Origin: Mycobacterium asiaticum
Lineage (GTDB): Bacteria > Actinomycetota > Actinomycetes > Mycobacteriales > Mycobacteriaceae
Direction of reading: 5' to 3'
Length of the DNA stretch: 64,000 nt
NCBI RefSeq assembly: GCF_001673365.1
Contig: NZ_LZLS01000214.1
Coordinates: 50,612 to 114,611, forward strand
Both the position numbers and the translations under genes were made by a program. The notes under the pieces were generated by a model. It was not told the DNA's origin and did no database searches. It saw nothing but the letters and a program-made list of their open reading frames with translations. Shown in pieces: positions 19,131-27,117 of the stretch. Position 1 is the stretch's first letter; every line of letters starts with the position of its first letter.

Positions 19131-19779
19131 GACGTTCCTAGCAAACTCACCGAGCGCCGTGCCGCTGGCTCCGGTCCCGGCCCAGTGCGCCGTCGCCGAC
19201 GCCGTGTTGGACCTCTGGGGCCGGCGCGGCACGGGTACCCGAGCTGACGCCGGCGGGCACCTCCAAGGCATGCACAGCTTCGGCCCCGCCCGGGCAGTGG
19301 CCCGCTAGGGATCACCGCTGGGGCGCCGGATCGGAACGTCTGGTCCGTGCCGGCCGGACTGTTGGTTGCGCCATGCGGGTCCACCGCGGGCGCGGTCGCG
19401 GCGACGTTCGAGGGCGCGCGACACGCGCGAACGGCGAGAAAAATCCGTGACCTGCGGCACTGCGACCTGGGATTGTCTGCTATCGCGACCGGCCACGGCG
19501 GCACACACCGAGGCGATCAGGTCCGTTCAGTTCCGCGAAACCGCAGTTAGAACGCACTATTCGGGCTCGGAGACGACCCCTGCGGACACGACCGCCGGGG
19601 CGGCTTCGCAGACCGCGGAAGTTGCTGAGGAGGCCGCGCGACGCTGCCGCGAGGCAGGGCCGTGCCGGACGCACGCTGGACAAATGACCCCGCAACCGGG
19701 GGGTCGGGTTAGATTTCGTCAGGAAGCCTGAGTACGGTCGTCTGCGCTGGCTGGAGTACCCGGCCAAGACAAAGTAGAT
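19131..19779 (+). other. Gene-poor region between pyrF and mihF
   Basis: About 650 bases carry no frame with recognisable protein features on either strand. M. tuberculosis has PE15/PPE20 here, but no PE or PPE motif is visible. A hairpin GACCCC/GGGGTC (19686-19691 with 19700-19705) is followed by a possible -10 TAGATT (19710-19715), so a long mihF leader may start here. Confidence 0.5.
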
Positions 19780-19801
19780 CGACAGATATCCGACAGATAT
19801 C
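19780..19801 (+). repeat. Tandem 11-bp direct repeat before mihF
   Basis: CGACAGATATC occurs twice without a gap (19780-19790 and 19791-19801), ending 10 bases before the Shine-Dalgarno GGAGG at 19812. It could be a protein-binding site or an RNA leader motif that controls the nucleoid protein gene. Confidence 0.7.
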
Positions 19802-19820
19802 GATGAGAGACGGAGGAATC

Positions 19821-20135
19821 GTGGCCCTTCCCCAGTTGACCGACGAGCAGCGCGCGGCCGCGTTGGAGAAGGCTGCTGCCGCACGTCGAGCACGAGCAGA
19901 GCTCAAGGATCGGCTCAAGCGTGGCGGCACCAACCTCACCCAGGTGCTCAAAGACGCCGAGAGCGACGAAGTCTTGGGCAAGATGAAGGTGTCTGCGCTG
20001 CTGGAGGCGTTGCCGAAGGTTGGCAAAGTCAAGGCGCAGGAAATCATGACCGAGCTGGAGATCGCGCCGACCCGTCGCCTGCGTGGTCTTGGCGACCGTC
20101 AGCGCAAGGCCCTGCTGGAAAAGTTCGGCTCCTAA
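19821..20135 (+). CDS. mihF: Mycobacterial integration host factor mIHF
   Basis: This 104-residue basic DNA-binding protein is nearly identical to M. tuberculosis mIHF as I recall it. It has an N-terminal helix rich in Ala/Arg (DEQRAAALEKAAAARRARAE) and then a helix-two-turn-helix-type region around KVSALLEALPKVGKVKAQEIM. The GTG start gives VALPQLT and has GGAGG four bases upstream. An ATG at 19803 would add six residues. It is an essential nucleoid-associated protein that binds and bends DNA and acts in chromosome organisation and phage integration. Confidence 0.93.
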   Translation: MALPQLTDEQRAAALEKAAAARRARAELKDRLKRGGTNLTQVLKDAESDEVLGKMKVSALLEALPKVGKVKAQEIMTELEIAPTRRLRGLGDRQRKALLEKFGS

Positions 20136-20193
20136 CCCTCCTGACGATGCAGGCCAGACGGCCTGTTGTGGGGGTACCGACCCGGGAGCGCCA

Positions 20194-20799
20194 GTGAGCG
20201 CCGGCGGGGGACCGGATGGTAGGACGGCTGTCGGAAGAACAGTCGTGCTGTCCGGTCCCTCCGCGGTCGGTAAGTCGACGGTGGTCCGGTGTCTGCGGGA
20301 GCGGATACCGGACTTGCACTTCAGCGTTTCGGCCACGACGCGGGCACCCCGGCCGGGGGAAGTCGAGGGCGTCGACTATCACTTCGTCACCCCCGCCCGC
20401 TTTCAACAACTGATCGATCAGGGCGAACTGCTCGAATGGGCCGAGATCCACGGCGGATTGCATCGCTCGGGCACCCTGGCCGAGCCTGTGCGGACCGCGA
20501 CCGGCTCCGGATTTCCGGTGCTCATCGAGGTCGACCTGGCCGGCGCCCGAGCCGTCAAAAGCGCGATGCCAGAAGCGACCAGCGTCTTTTTGGCCCCGCC
20601 CAGTTGGGAGGATCTGGAGGCCAGGCTGGTGGGCCGGGGCACGGAAACTCCCGAGGTTATCCGGCGCCGATTGGATACCGCCCGCATCGAGCTGGCAGCC
20701 CAGGACGACTTCGACGTCGTCGTGGTAAATCGCCGATTAGAGTCTGCGTGCGCAGAATTGGTATCCTTGCTGGTGGGAAACGCGCCGCAGCCGGCGTAA
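20194..20799 (+). CDS. gmk: Guanylate kinase
   Basis: This 201-residue enzyme has the P-loop VVLSGPSAVGKSTVV near residue 17, the GMP-binding region SATTRAPRPGEVEGVDYHF, and LLEWAEIHGGLHRSGT typical of guanylate kinases. It phosphorylates GMP to GDP. The GTG start at 20194 gives the length expected for mycobacterial Gmk; the frame is open further upstream but that part is not conserved. It is followed by rpoZ at 56 bases. Confidence 0.96.
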   Translation: MSAGGGPDGRTAVGRTVVLSGPSAVGKSTVVRCLRERIPDLHFSVSATTRAPRPGEVEGVDYHFVTPARFQQLIDQGELLEWAEIHGGLHRSGTLAEPVRTATGSGFPVLIEVDLAGARAVKSAMPEATSVFLAPPSWEDLEARLVGRGTETPEVIRRRLDTARIELAAQDDFDVVVVNRRLESACAELVSLLVGNAPQPA

Positions 20800-20855
20800 G
20801 TCTCTTTCAAGTTCTTATTCGTCAACCCGCTCTATGCCGCCAGGAGAATTTCTAC

Positions 20856-21188
20856 GTGAGTATTTCGCCGTCCGACGCGTCGTTGGCCGCCGTTCCCGCA
20901 GTGGACCAGTTTGATCCCGCCACGGGAGGCGCAAGCGCCTACGACACCCCGTTGGGCATCACCAACCCGCCCATCGACGAGTTGCTGGACCGCGTGTCGA
21001 GCAAGTACGCGCTGGTGATTTACGCGGCCAAGCGGGCCCGTCAGATCAACGACTACTACAACCAGCTCGGCGAGGGCATCCTCGAATACGTCGGCCCGTT
21101 GGTCGAGCCGGGGCTGCAGGAAAAGCCGCTTTCGATCGCGATGCGCGAAATCCACGCCGACCTGCTCGAACACACCGAGGGCGAGTAA
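20856..21188 (+). CDS. rpoZ: RNA polymerase omega subunit
   Basis: This 110-residue protein contains the omega signature ITNPPIDELLDRVSSKYALVIYAAKRARQI and the C-terminal block LSIAMREIHADLLEH. It stabilises the beta-prime subunit during assembly of RNA polymerase. GTG start with AGGAG 10 bases upstream (20842-20846). The N-terminal ~25 residues are the only variable part compared with the M. tuberculosis protein. Confidence 0.97.
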   Translation: MSISPSDASLAAVPAVDQFDPATGGASAYDTPLGITNPPIDELLDRVSSKYALVIYAAKRARQINDYYNQLGEGILEYVGPLVEPGLQEKPLSIAMREIHADLLEHTEGE

Positions 21189-21203
21189 CGGGCCCGGCGC
21201 GCC

Positions 21204-22478
21204 ATGGGAAGTGAGCGCAGCACGCGGGTCTCAAAGAGGGTCTCAAAGAGAGTCATAGTCGGAGTCTCCGGCGGTATCGCGGCCTACAAGGCCTGCACGG
21301 TAGTCCGTCAGCTCGCTGAGGCAGGTCACCACGTCCGGGTCGTTCCCACCGAATCCGCGTTGCGCTTTGTCGGTGCCGCCACCTTCGAGGCGCTCTCGGG
21401 GGAGCCGGTGCACACCGGCGTCTTTCAGGACGTACCGGAGGTGCCGCACGTCCGTCTCGGTCAGCAGGCCGACCTGGTGGTGGTCGCCCCGGCCACCGCT
21501 GACCTGCTGGCCCGCGCCGTCGCCGGGCGCGCTGACGATCTGCTGACCGCAACGCTGCTCACCGCGCGATGTCCGGTGATGTTCGCACCGGCGATGCACA
21601 CCGAGATGTGGTTGCACCCGGCGACCATCGACAATGTCGCGACCCTGCGCCGGCGCGGCGCGGTAGTGCTCGAACCCGCCTCCGGACGCCTCACCGGCAC
21701 TGACAGCGGCGCCGGCCGACTGCCCGAGGCCGAGGAGATCACCACGCTTACCCACCTGCTGCTGGAGCGTCACGATGCGCTGCCGTATGACCTTGCGGGT
21801 TGCAAGGTGTTGGTCACTGCGGGCGGCACCCGTGAGGCGATCGACCCGGTGCGCTTTATCGGCAACCGCAGTTCCGGCAAGCAGGGCTATGCCGTTGCGC
21901 GCGTGGCCGCCCAACGCGGTGCCGAGGTCACGCTAATCGCCGGGCACACCGCGGGACTCATCGACCCGGCCGGGGTCAACGTGGTCCACGTCAGTTCCGC
22001 AGAGCAACTCGGCGACGCGGTGTCCAAGCACGCGCCGGAAGTGAACGTGCTGGTCATGGCTGCAGCGGTGGCGGATTTCCGCCCCACCGCGGTGGCCACC
22101 GCGAAGATCAAGAAGACTGCTGACGCGGCGCCGACGATCGAGTTGGTGCGCAATGACGACGTGCTGGCCGAGGCGGTGCAGGCCCGATCGCACGGTCAGC
22201 TGCCCAATATGCGCGCCATCGTCGGGTTTGCGGCCGAGACCGGCGACGCCAACGGGGACGTGCTGTTCCATGCCCGGGCCAAACTGCGGCGCAAGGGCTG
22301 CGACCTGTTGGTCGTCAACGCCGTCGGCGACGGCAGGGCGTTCGAGGTGGACAGCAACGACGGGTGGCTGCTGGCGGCGGACGGAACCGAGTCGGCGCTG
22401 CAGCACGGGTCCAAGACGTTGATGGCGAGCCGTATTGTGGACGCGATCGCGACATTCCTACACGGGGACCCCGGATAA
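21204..22478 (+). CDS. coaBC: Bifunctional phosphopantothenoylcysteine decarboxylase / synthetase
   Basis: This 424-residue protein fuses CoaC, a flavin decarboxylase, and CoaB, a synthetase. CoaC shows GVSGGIAAYKACTVVRQL at the N-terminus and active-site segments APATADLLAR and PAMHTEMW. CoaB starts near residue 200 with VLVTAGGTREAIDPVRFIGNRSSGKQG and has MAAAVADFRP plus AKIKK. It performs steps two and three of coenzyme A synthesis. The first ~17 residues hold the duplicated SKRV encoded by a 12-bp tandem repeat and are not part of the fold. Confidence 0.96.
   Translation: MGSERSTRVSKRVSKRVIVGVSGGIAAYKACTVVRQLAEAGHHVRVVPTESALRFVGAATFEALSGEPVHTGVFQDVPEVPHVRLGQQADLVVVAPATADLLARAVAGRADDLLTATLLTARCPVMFAPAMHTEMWLHPATIDNVATLRRRGAVVLEPASGRLTGTDSGAGRLPEAEEITTLTHLLLERHDALPYDLAGCKVLVTAGGTREAIDPVRFIGNRSSGKQGYAVARVAAQRGAEVTLIAGHTAGLIDPAGVNVVHVSSAEQLGDAVSKHAPEVNVLVMAAAVADFRPTAVATAKIKKTADAAPTIELVRNDDVLAEAVQARSHGQLPNMRAIVGFAAETGDANGDVLFHARAKLRRKGCDLLVVNAVGDGRAFEVDSNDGWLLAADGTESALQHGSKTLMASRIVDAIATFLHGDPG
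21226..21249 (+). repeat. In-frame 12-bp tandem duplication in the coaBC 5' end
   Basis: GGGTCTCAAAGA occurs twice in direct succession (21226-21237 and 21238-21249) and encodes a repeated RVSK. It is a multiple of three and falls before the flavoprotein core, so it changes length without breaking the frame. Confidence 0.7.
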
Positions 22479-22628
22479 CACAGATACTTCAGCGGATGAC
22501 TCGTGGCCGGGCAGCGTGGCCCGTCGGGAACCCGAGAAATTTGCGGACGACCGGGTGACTCCGGTTTGCTAAGAGGCAACAAGAATAATTCGCCTAACTA
22601 ACGTTTGGGCTATCGAAAGGACATGAGG

Positions 22629-23840
22629 GTGAGCGAGAAGGGTCGGCTATTTACCAGTGAGTCGGTGACCGAGGGGCATCCAGACAAGATCTGCGACGCA
22701 ATCAGTGACTCGGTTCTCGATGCGCTGCTGGCGGGCGACCCGCGCTCCCGGGTTGCCGTCGAGACGCTGGTGACCACTGGCCAGGTGCACGTGGTGGGCG
22801 AGGTGACCACCTCGGCGAAAGAGGCGTTCGCCGACATCACGAACACGGTGCGCGAGCGGATCCTCGAGATCGGCTACGACTCGTCGGACAAAGGTTTCGA
22901 CGGAGCTTCCTGCGGGGTCAACATCGGCATCGGCGCCCAGTCGCCCGACATCGCCCAGGGCGTCGACACCGCGCACGAGGCCCGCGTGGAGGGCGCTGCC
23001 GACCCACTGGACTCCCAAGGCGCCGGCGACCAGGGCCTGATGTTCGGTTACGCGATCAACGACACCCCCGAGCTGATGCCGCTGCCGATCGCGCTGGCGC
23101 ACCGGCTGTCGCGGCGGCTGACCGAGGTGCGCAAGAACGGCACGCTGGATTACCTGCGGCCAGACGGCAAGACTCAGGTCACCATCGAATACGAGGACAA
23201 TGTCCCGGTGCGGTTGGACACCGTCGTGGTCTCCACTCAGCACGCCGACGGCATCGACCTGCTTAAGACACTCGATCCCGACATCCGCCAGCACGTGCTG
23301 GCCACGGTGCTCGAAGACCTGGCGCACGAGACGCTGGATTCGTCGTCGACGCGGGTTCTGGTCAACCCGACCGGCAAGTTCGTCCTGGGCGGACCAATGG
23401 GCGACGCGGGGCTGACCGGACGCAAGATCATCGTCGACACCTATGGCGGCTGGGCACGGCACGGTGGGGGCGCCTTCTCCGGCAAGGACCCGTCCAAGGT
23501 GGACCGGTCGGCGGCGTACGCGATGCGCTGGGTGGCCAAGAACGTGGTGGCAGCGGGGCTGGCGGAGCGGGTTGAGGTGCAGGTGGCTTACGCCATCGGC
23601 AAGGCCGCCCCCGTCGGGCTGTTCATCGAGACGTTCGGCACCGAGGCGGTCGACCCGGTCAAGATCGAGAAGATCATCCCGGAGGTCTTCGACCTGCGGC
23701 CCGGTGCGATCATCCGCGACCTGAACCTGCTGCGTCCGATCTACGCGCAGACCGCTGCCTATGGGCACTTCGGGCGCACTGACGTCGAGTTGCCCTGGGA
23801 GCAGCTGGACAAGGTCGACGACCTCAAGCGCGCCATTTAG
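22629..23840 (+). CDS. metK: S-adenosylmethionine synthetase
   Basis: This 403-residue enzyme has all the family signatures: TSESVTEGHPDKICDAISDS at the N-terminus, GAGDQGLMFGYA near residue 130 and GGGAFSGKDPSKVDRS near 280. It makes SAM from methionine and ATP. The GTG at 22629 gives VSEKGRLF as in M. tuberculosis; an in-frame upstream ATG at 22605 is not needed. It ends 10 bases before a nearly perfect bidirectional terminator-like palindrome. Confidence 0.97.
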   Translation: MSEKGRLFTSESVTEGHPDKICDAISDSVLDALLAGDPRSRVAVETLVTTGQVHVVGEVTTSAKEAFADITNTVRERILEIGYDSSDKGFDGASCGVNIGIGAQSPDIAQGVDTAHEARVEGAADPLDSQGAGDQGLMFGYAINDTPELMPLPIALAHRLSRRLTEVRKNGTLDYLRPDGKTQVTIEYEDNVPVRLDTVVVSTQHADGIDLLKTLDPDIRQHVLATVLEDLAHETLDSSSTRVLVNPTGKFVLGGPMGDAGLTGRKIIVDTYGGWARHGGGAFSGKDPSKVDRSAAYAMRWVAKNVVAAGLAERVEVQVAYAIGKAAPVGLFIETFGTEAVDPVKIEKIIPEVFDLRPGAIIRDLNLLRPIYAQTAAYGHFGRTDVELPWEQLDKVDDLKRAI

Positions 23841-23849
23841 CCCTCTCGC

Positions 23850-23907
23850 CGAGCAGACGCAGAATCGCACAAAAGCTCGTCTTCTCGTGCGATTCTGCGT
23901 CTGCTCG
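23850..23907. terminator. Perfect 21-bp inverted repeat between metK and a convergent gene
   Basis: Arms 23850-23870 and 23887-23907 are perfectly complementary around a 16-base loop. The element sits between the metK stop and the stop of the convergent flavin oxidoreductase gene and can form the same stem in either transcript. The arm core CAGACGCAGAATCGC resembles interspersed palindromes that I recall as frequent in mycobacterial intergenic regions. Confidence 0.65.
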
Positions 23908-23923
23908 CGGAAAATTACGGCAG

Positions 23924-24496
23924 CTACTGCACCTCGGGCGGCAGCGGGTGGTCGGGATCCAACCCGATCAGGCCGTCGATGCTGTGCTGGTTGCGGCCAA
24001 TTGAGCGCTGGTACGCCTCGTCGGGCTGCTTGGCGTGATAGGTGTCGAGCACCGGGCGGTCCTCGACGAGTTCGTAGTAGGGCACCGCGAAACCGCATGC
24101 GTCGGCGATCCGTTCCACGTCGACGACGATGGCCGCCCGCACGCCAGGATGCAGGTCTTTGAAATGTGCTCGCACACGGGCGAATTCGTGGTCATCGGGG
24201 CGCACGATCCGGCCCCGTCCGAACAGGCGCAGGATGCGGGAATTGCGGGTGAACGAAACGAACATCAACGTGATGCGGCCATTGTCGCGTAGGTGCGCAA
24301 TGGTTTCCACGCCGCTGCCGAACAGGTCGAGATAAGCGACGGTGTGCTCGTCTAGCACCGCGAAAGTGTCCGCATATCCCTTGGGCGAGAGGTTGACCCG
24401 GCCGCCCTGCGACGGCGCGGTCGCCACGAAGAACATGGCCTGCTCGGCGATGAACTCCCGCAACGACTCGTCGATGTGGGGGAACACTTTGGCCAT
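23924..24496 (-). CDS. Pyridoxamine 5'-phosphate oxidase-family flavin/F420-binding protein
   Basis: This 190-residue split-barrel protein has the N-terminal pattern IAEQAMFFVATA, RVNLSPKGYADTFAVLD and AHLRDNGRITLMFVSF, which marks the PNPOx-like family. These proteins bind FMN, F420 or haem and reduce varied substrates; the cofactor and substrate here are unresolved. The ATG at 24496 has a TAGGCT -10 six bases upstream, so it may have its own promoter although it follows the Baeyer-Villiger monooxygenase gene by 47 bases on the same strand. Confidence 0.8.
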   Translation of the reverse strand: MAKVFPHIDESLREFIAEQAMFFVATAPSQGGRVNLSPKGYADTFAVLDEHTVAYLDLFGSGVETIAHLRDNGRITLMFVSFTRNSRILRLFGRGRIVRPDDHEFARVRAHFKDLHPGVRAAIVVDVERIADACGFAVPYYELVEDRPVLDTYHAKQPDEAYQRSIGRNQHSIDGLIGLDPDHPLPPEVQ

Positions 24497-24502
24497 CGTG
24501 GC

Positions 24503-24508
24503 AGCCTA
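24503..24508 (-). promoter_or_regulatory. -10 hexamer of a predicted leaderless promoter (PNPOx-like gene)
   Basis: TAGGCT on the minus strand ends 6 bases before the ATG at 24496. Confidence 0.5.
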
Positions 24509-24543
24509 GCGTTCTCGCACAGACAGCCGACGCCGGTGCGCGC

Positions 24544-26028
24544 TCAGGCGCTGAACCGGTAGTCGTCGAGATCGAAACGCCTACTGCGCCAATAAGCTTC
24601 GACGGTGGTGGTCGGCCGCAGCGGGACGTCGCCGTTCTTGTCGAAGTAGTAGCTGTTGGCCAGTCGGCAACTGTCCTGCCAGAAGATCTGTCGGTGGCGT
24701 TTGCGCATCATCTCCGCGAAGTACCTGGTGTTGGCCTGCTCGGTCACCTCTACCCGCGTGGCGCCCTGGCGTTGTGCCCGTTTGAGGCACCGCACGATGT
24801 GATGCGTCTGCGTTTCGATCAGCGCGAAATACGACGACCCGACGTAGCCGTACGGACCGAACACGGTGAACATGTTTGGAAATCCGGGAACGCTGACCCC
24901 TTCGTAGGCCTGTAGGCGATGCTCGTCCCAGAACCTGCTCAAGGACCGGCCACCGCTGCCGGTGACGGCGTAGGTGGGCACGTTGTCGGTGTCCATCACC
25001 TTGAAGCCGGTGGCCAGGATGAGCACGTCGATGAGGTGGTGTTTGCCGTCGGTCGTAGCCACCGCGTCCGGGGTGATCTTGTCGATGGGTTCGGTCACCA
25101 GCCGGACGTTGTCGCGGTTGAACGTGGACAGGTAGGTGTTGTGGAAGCCGGGCCGCTTACAGCCCACGGCGTACTGCGGCGTGAGTTTCTCACGCACCTC
25201 GGGATCCTTCACCTGCTGGCGCAGGTAGCGCCGGCCCGCGCTCGCCATCCTCTTGGCCAGCGGGAACACCGTGAAGTACTGCGCCGAGATGGGGAACGTC
25301 AACTCGACGAACGCCTGGCTGAGCAGCCGCTGCAGCACGTTGCCGCCGGGAACCCGCATCGCCCAGCGAGCCGCCGCCGGCAACGGCACGTCGAACTTGG
25401 GGAAGCACCAGATCGGGGTGCGCTGAAAGACGGTGAGCTGGGCGACAATCGGCGCAATCTCCGGGATCACCTGGACGGCCGAGGCGCCGGTGCCGATGAT
25501 CGCGACTCGCTTGCCGGTCAGGTCCTGGCTGTGGTCCCAACGCGCGGTATGCATGGTGACGCCGTCGAATGAGTCCACCCCGTCGATGTCGGGCGGTTTC
25601 GGCACGGTGAGCACGCCGCTGGCGCTGATGAGGAACCTGGCGGTGATTTCGCCGCCGGGATCTGTTTGCACGCGCCACCACCCGTGCTCGTCGTCGAACT
25701 CGGCGGAAATCACCTTGGTGTTGAACCGGATCCGCGACCGCAGACCGTACTTGTCGACGCAGTGTTCGGCATACGCCTTCAATTCGCCGCCGGGAGCATA
25801 GGTGCGGGACCAGTTCGGGCTCTGTTCGAAGGAGAACTGGTAGGAGAACGACGGGATGTCCACGGCAATACCGGGATAGGTGTTCCAGTGCCAGGTGCCA
25901 CCGACGCCGTCGCCGGCTTCGACGATCAGGTAGTCGGACAGGCCGGCTTCGTCGAGCTTGATGGCACTGCCGATGCCGGAGAATCCGGCACCGACGATGA
26001 CGACGTGATGATCGGGCGCGGTAGGCAT
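24544..26028 (-). CDS. Baeyer-Villiger-type flavin monooxygenase (Rv1393c-like)
   Basis: This 494-residue protein has two Rossmann motifs (GAGFSG at 13-18 for FAD, GTGASA near 175 for NADPH) and a clear Baeyer-Villiger fingerprint, FDGVTMHTARWD near residue 150. The family inserts oxygen next to a ketone to give an ester or lactone, and some members (EtaA) activate thioamide drugs. A GGT.HWN.YPG block at the N-terminus is also typical. It lies downstream of two esterase genes on the same strand (86 bases after nlhH), so an oxidation-then-hydrolysis route for a ketone is plausible. Confidence 0.9.
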   Translation of the reverse strand: MPTAPDHHVVIVGAGFSGIGSAIKLDEAGLSDYLIVEAGDGVGGTWHWNTYPGIAVDIPSFSYQFSFEQSPNWSRTYAPGGELKAYAEHCVDKYGLRSRIRFNTKVISAEFDDEHGWWRVQTDPGGEITARFLISASGVLTVPKPPDIDGVDSFDGVTMHTARWDHSQDLTGKRVAIIGTGASAVQVIPEIAPIVAQLTVFQRTPIWCFPKFDVPLPAAARWAMRVPGGNVLQRLLSQAFVELTFPISAQYFTVFPLAKRMASAGRRYLRQQVKDPEVREKLTPQYAVGCKRPGFHNTYLSTFNRDNVRLVTEPIDKITPDAVATTDGKHHLIDVLILATGFKVMDTDNVPTYAVTGSGGRSLSRFWDEHRLQAYEGVSVPGFPNMFTVFGPYGYVGSSYFALIETQTHHIVRCLKRAQRQGATRVEVTEQANTRYFAEMMRKRHRQIFWQDSCRLANSYYFDKNGDVPLRPTTTVEAYWRSRRFDLDDYRFSA

Positions 26029-26114
26029 GACGCAATTCCTTCTCAGGATGGTTTACCGCAGGATACTGCGCCGGCGTTTCAGCGCTGACCGCTCAACAGT
26101 CGTCACACAACGGT

Positions 26115-27092
26115 TTACGGATGCAGAGCCCTCTTCAGGGCCGTCAGCCCGCGATTCAACCCCTCGGCGGCCGCCGGCACCACCAACGCGAAGCTGGCAT
26201 AGCCGTGCACCATAGTCGGCTCGTTGGACCACTCCACAACAACTCCGGCGGCCGTCAGCAATTCCGCGTAACGGGCGCCGTCGTCGCGCAGCGGGTCATG
26301 CTCGGCGGTGCCGATGAAAGCCGGCGGCAGGCCCGACAGCTCGCCGTTGCCGGGAGCCAGGTGGGCGGGCAGCGTGGTGTGGTCGCTGAGGTCGAGGTCC
26401 GGGATGTACCAGGCCAGGAACGCGTCTATCGCGTCCGCATCCAATATCGGGTCGGCGACATTCTGGGTGAACGACGGCAGCGAACGGTCACCGATGCAGG
26501 AGGGGTACCACAACAGTTGGAAGACCAGTTCCGGCCCACCGGCGTCACGGGCGCGCTGCGCCATCACCGCGGAGATATTGCCACCCGCCGAATCACCGGC
26601 TACGGCAAGGCGATTCGGGTCGCCACCTAACTCCGCGGCGTTTTCTCCGACCCAGCACAGGGCTGCCCAGCAGTCGTTGACGCCGGCCGGGAACGGGTGC
26701 TCGGGTGCCAGGCGGTAGTCCACTGACACCACAATGGCGTCGGCGCCGACGGCATGAGCGCGCGCAACGTGATCGTGGGTGTCCAAGCTGCCGAGAGCCC
26801 AACCGCCGCCGTGATAGAACACGACGACGGGCAGGTTGTCCTCTGCAACTCCGTTGCTGGTAGAAGGTGGCCAGTAGATCCGCACCGGGATGTCGGTGAG
26901 GTCGCCGTGACCTACCGTGCGTTCCTCGATACGCAGATCCGGCAGTAGTTCCGGGGGAGCCTTCAGTGCCGCCAATTTCTCGCGGGCGACCTCGACGCCA
27001 TCCGCCGCGCAGAACGTCATCGGGACGGCATCGAGCAGCATCTTGAGCATCGGATCGATGCCCAATCGGGTACCGGTCGACTCCTCGGTCAT
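26115..27092 (-). CDS. nlhH: HSL-family carboxylesterase NlhH (Rv1399c, LipH)
   Basis: This 325-residue alpha/beta hydrolase of the hormone-sensitive-lipase group has the oxyanion-hole motif YHGGGWALG near residue 90 and the nucleophile in AVAGDSAGGNIS near residue 165. The Asp is in AEHDPLRDDG and the His in VHGYASF near residue 295. M. tuberculosis NlhH prefers short acyl esters. The ATG at 27092 is chosen over a longer upstream frame because a TACGGT -10 lies 6 bases before it and the homologue starts there. It is a paralogue of the neighbouring lipI. Confidence 0.92.
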   Translation of the reverse strand: MTEESTGTRLGIDPMLKMLLDAVPMTFCAADGVEVAREKLAALKAPPELLPDLRIEERTVGHGDLTDIPVRIYWPPSTSNGVAEDNLPVVVFYHGGGWALGSLDTHDHVARAHAVGADAIVVSVDYRLAPEHPFPAGVNDCWAALCWVGENAAELGGDPNRLAVAGDSAGGNISAVMAQRARDAGGPELVFQLLWYPSCIGDRSLPSFTQNVADPILDADAIDAFLAWYIPDLDLSDHTTLPAHLAPGNGELSGLPPAFIGTAEHDPLRDDGARYAELLTAAGVVVEWSNEPTMVHGYASFALVVPAAAEGLNRGLTALKRALHP

Positions 27093-27098
27093 GGCCTC

Positions 27099-27104
27099 AC
27101 CGTA
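27099..27104 (-). promoter_or_regulatory. -10 hexamer of a predicted leaderless promoter (nlhH)
   Basis: TACGGT, within TGCGTACGGT, ends 6 bases before the nlhH ATG. The same ten bases precede lipI. Confidence 0.5.
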
Positions 27105-27117
27105 CGCAGTTGGGTGG

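Noticed and set aside
19066..19308. Small ORF spanning the end of pyrF
   Set aside because: It starts inside pyrF in another frame, has no ribosome binding site and no conserved motif.
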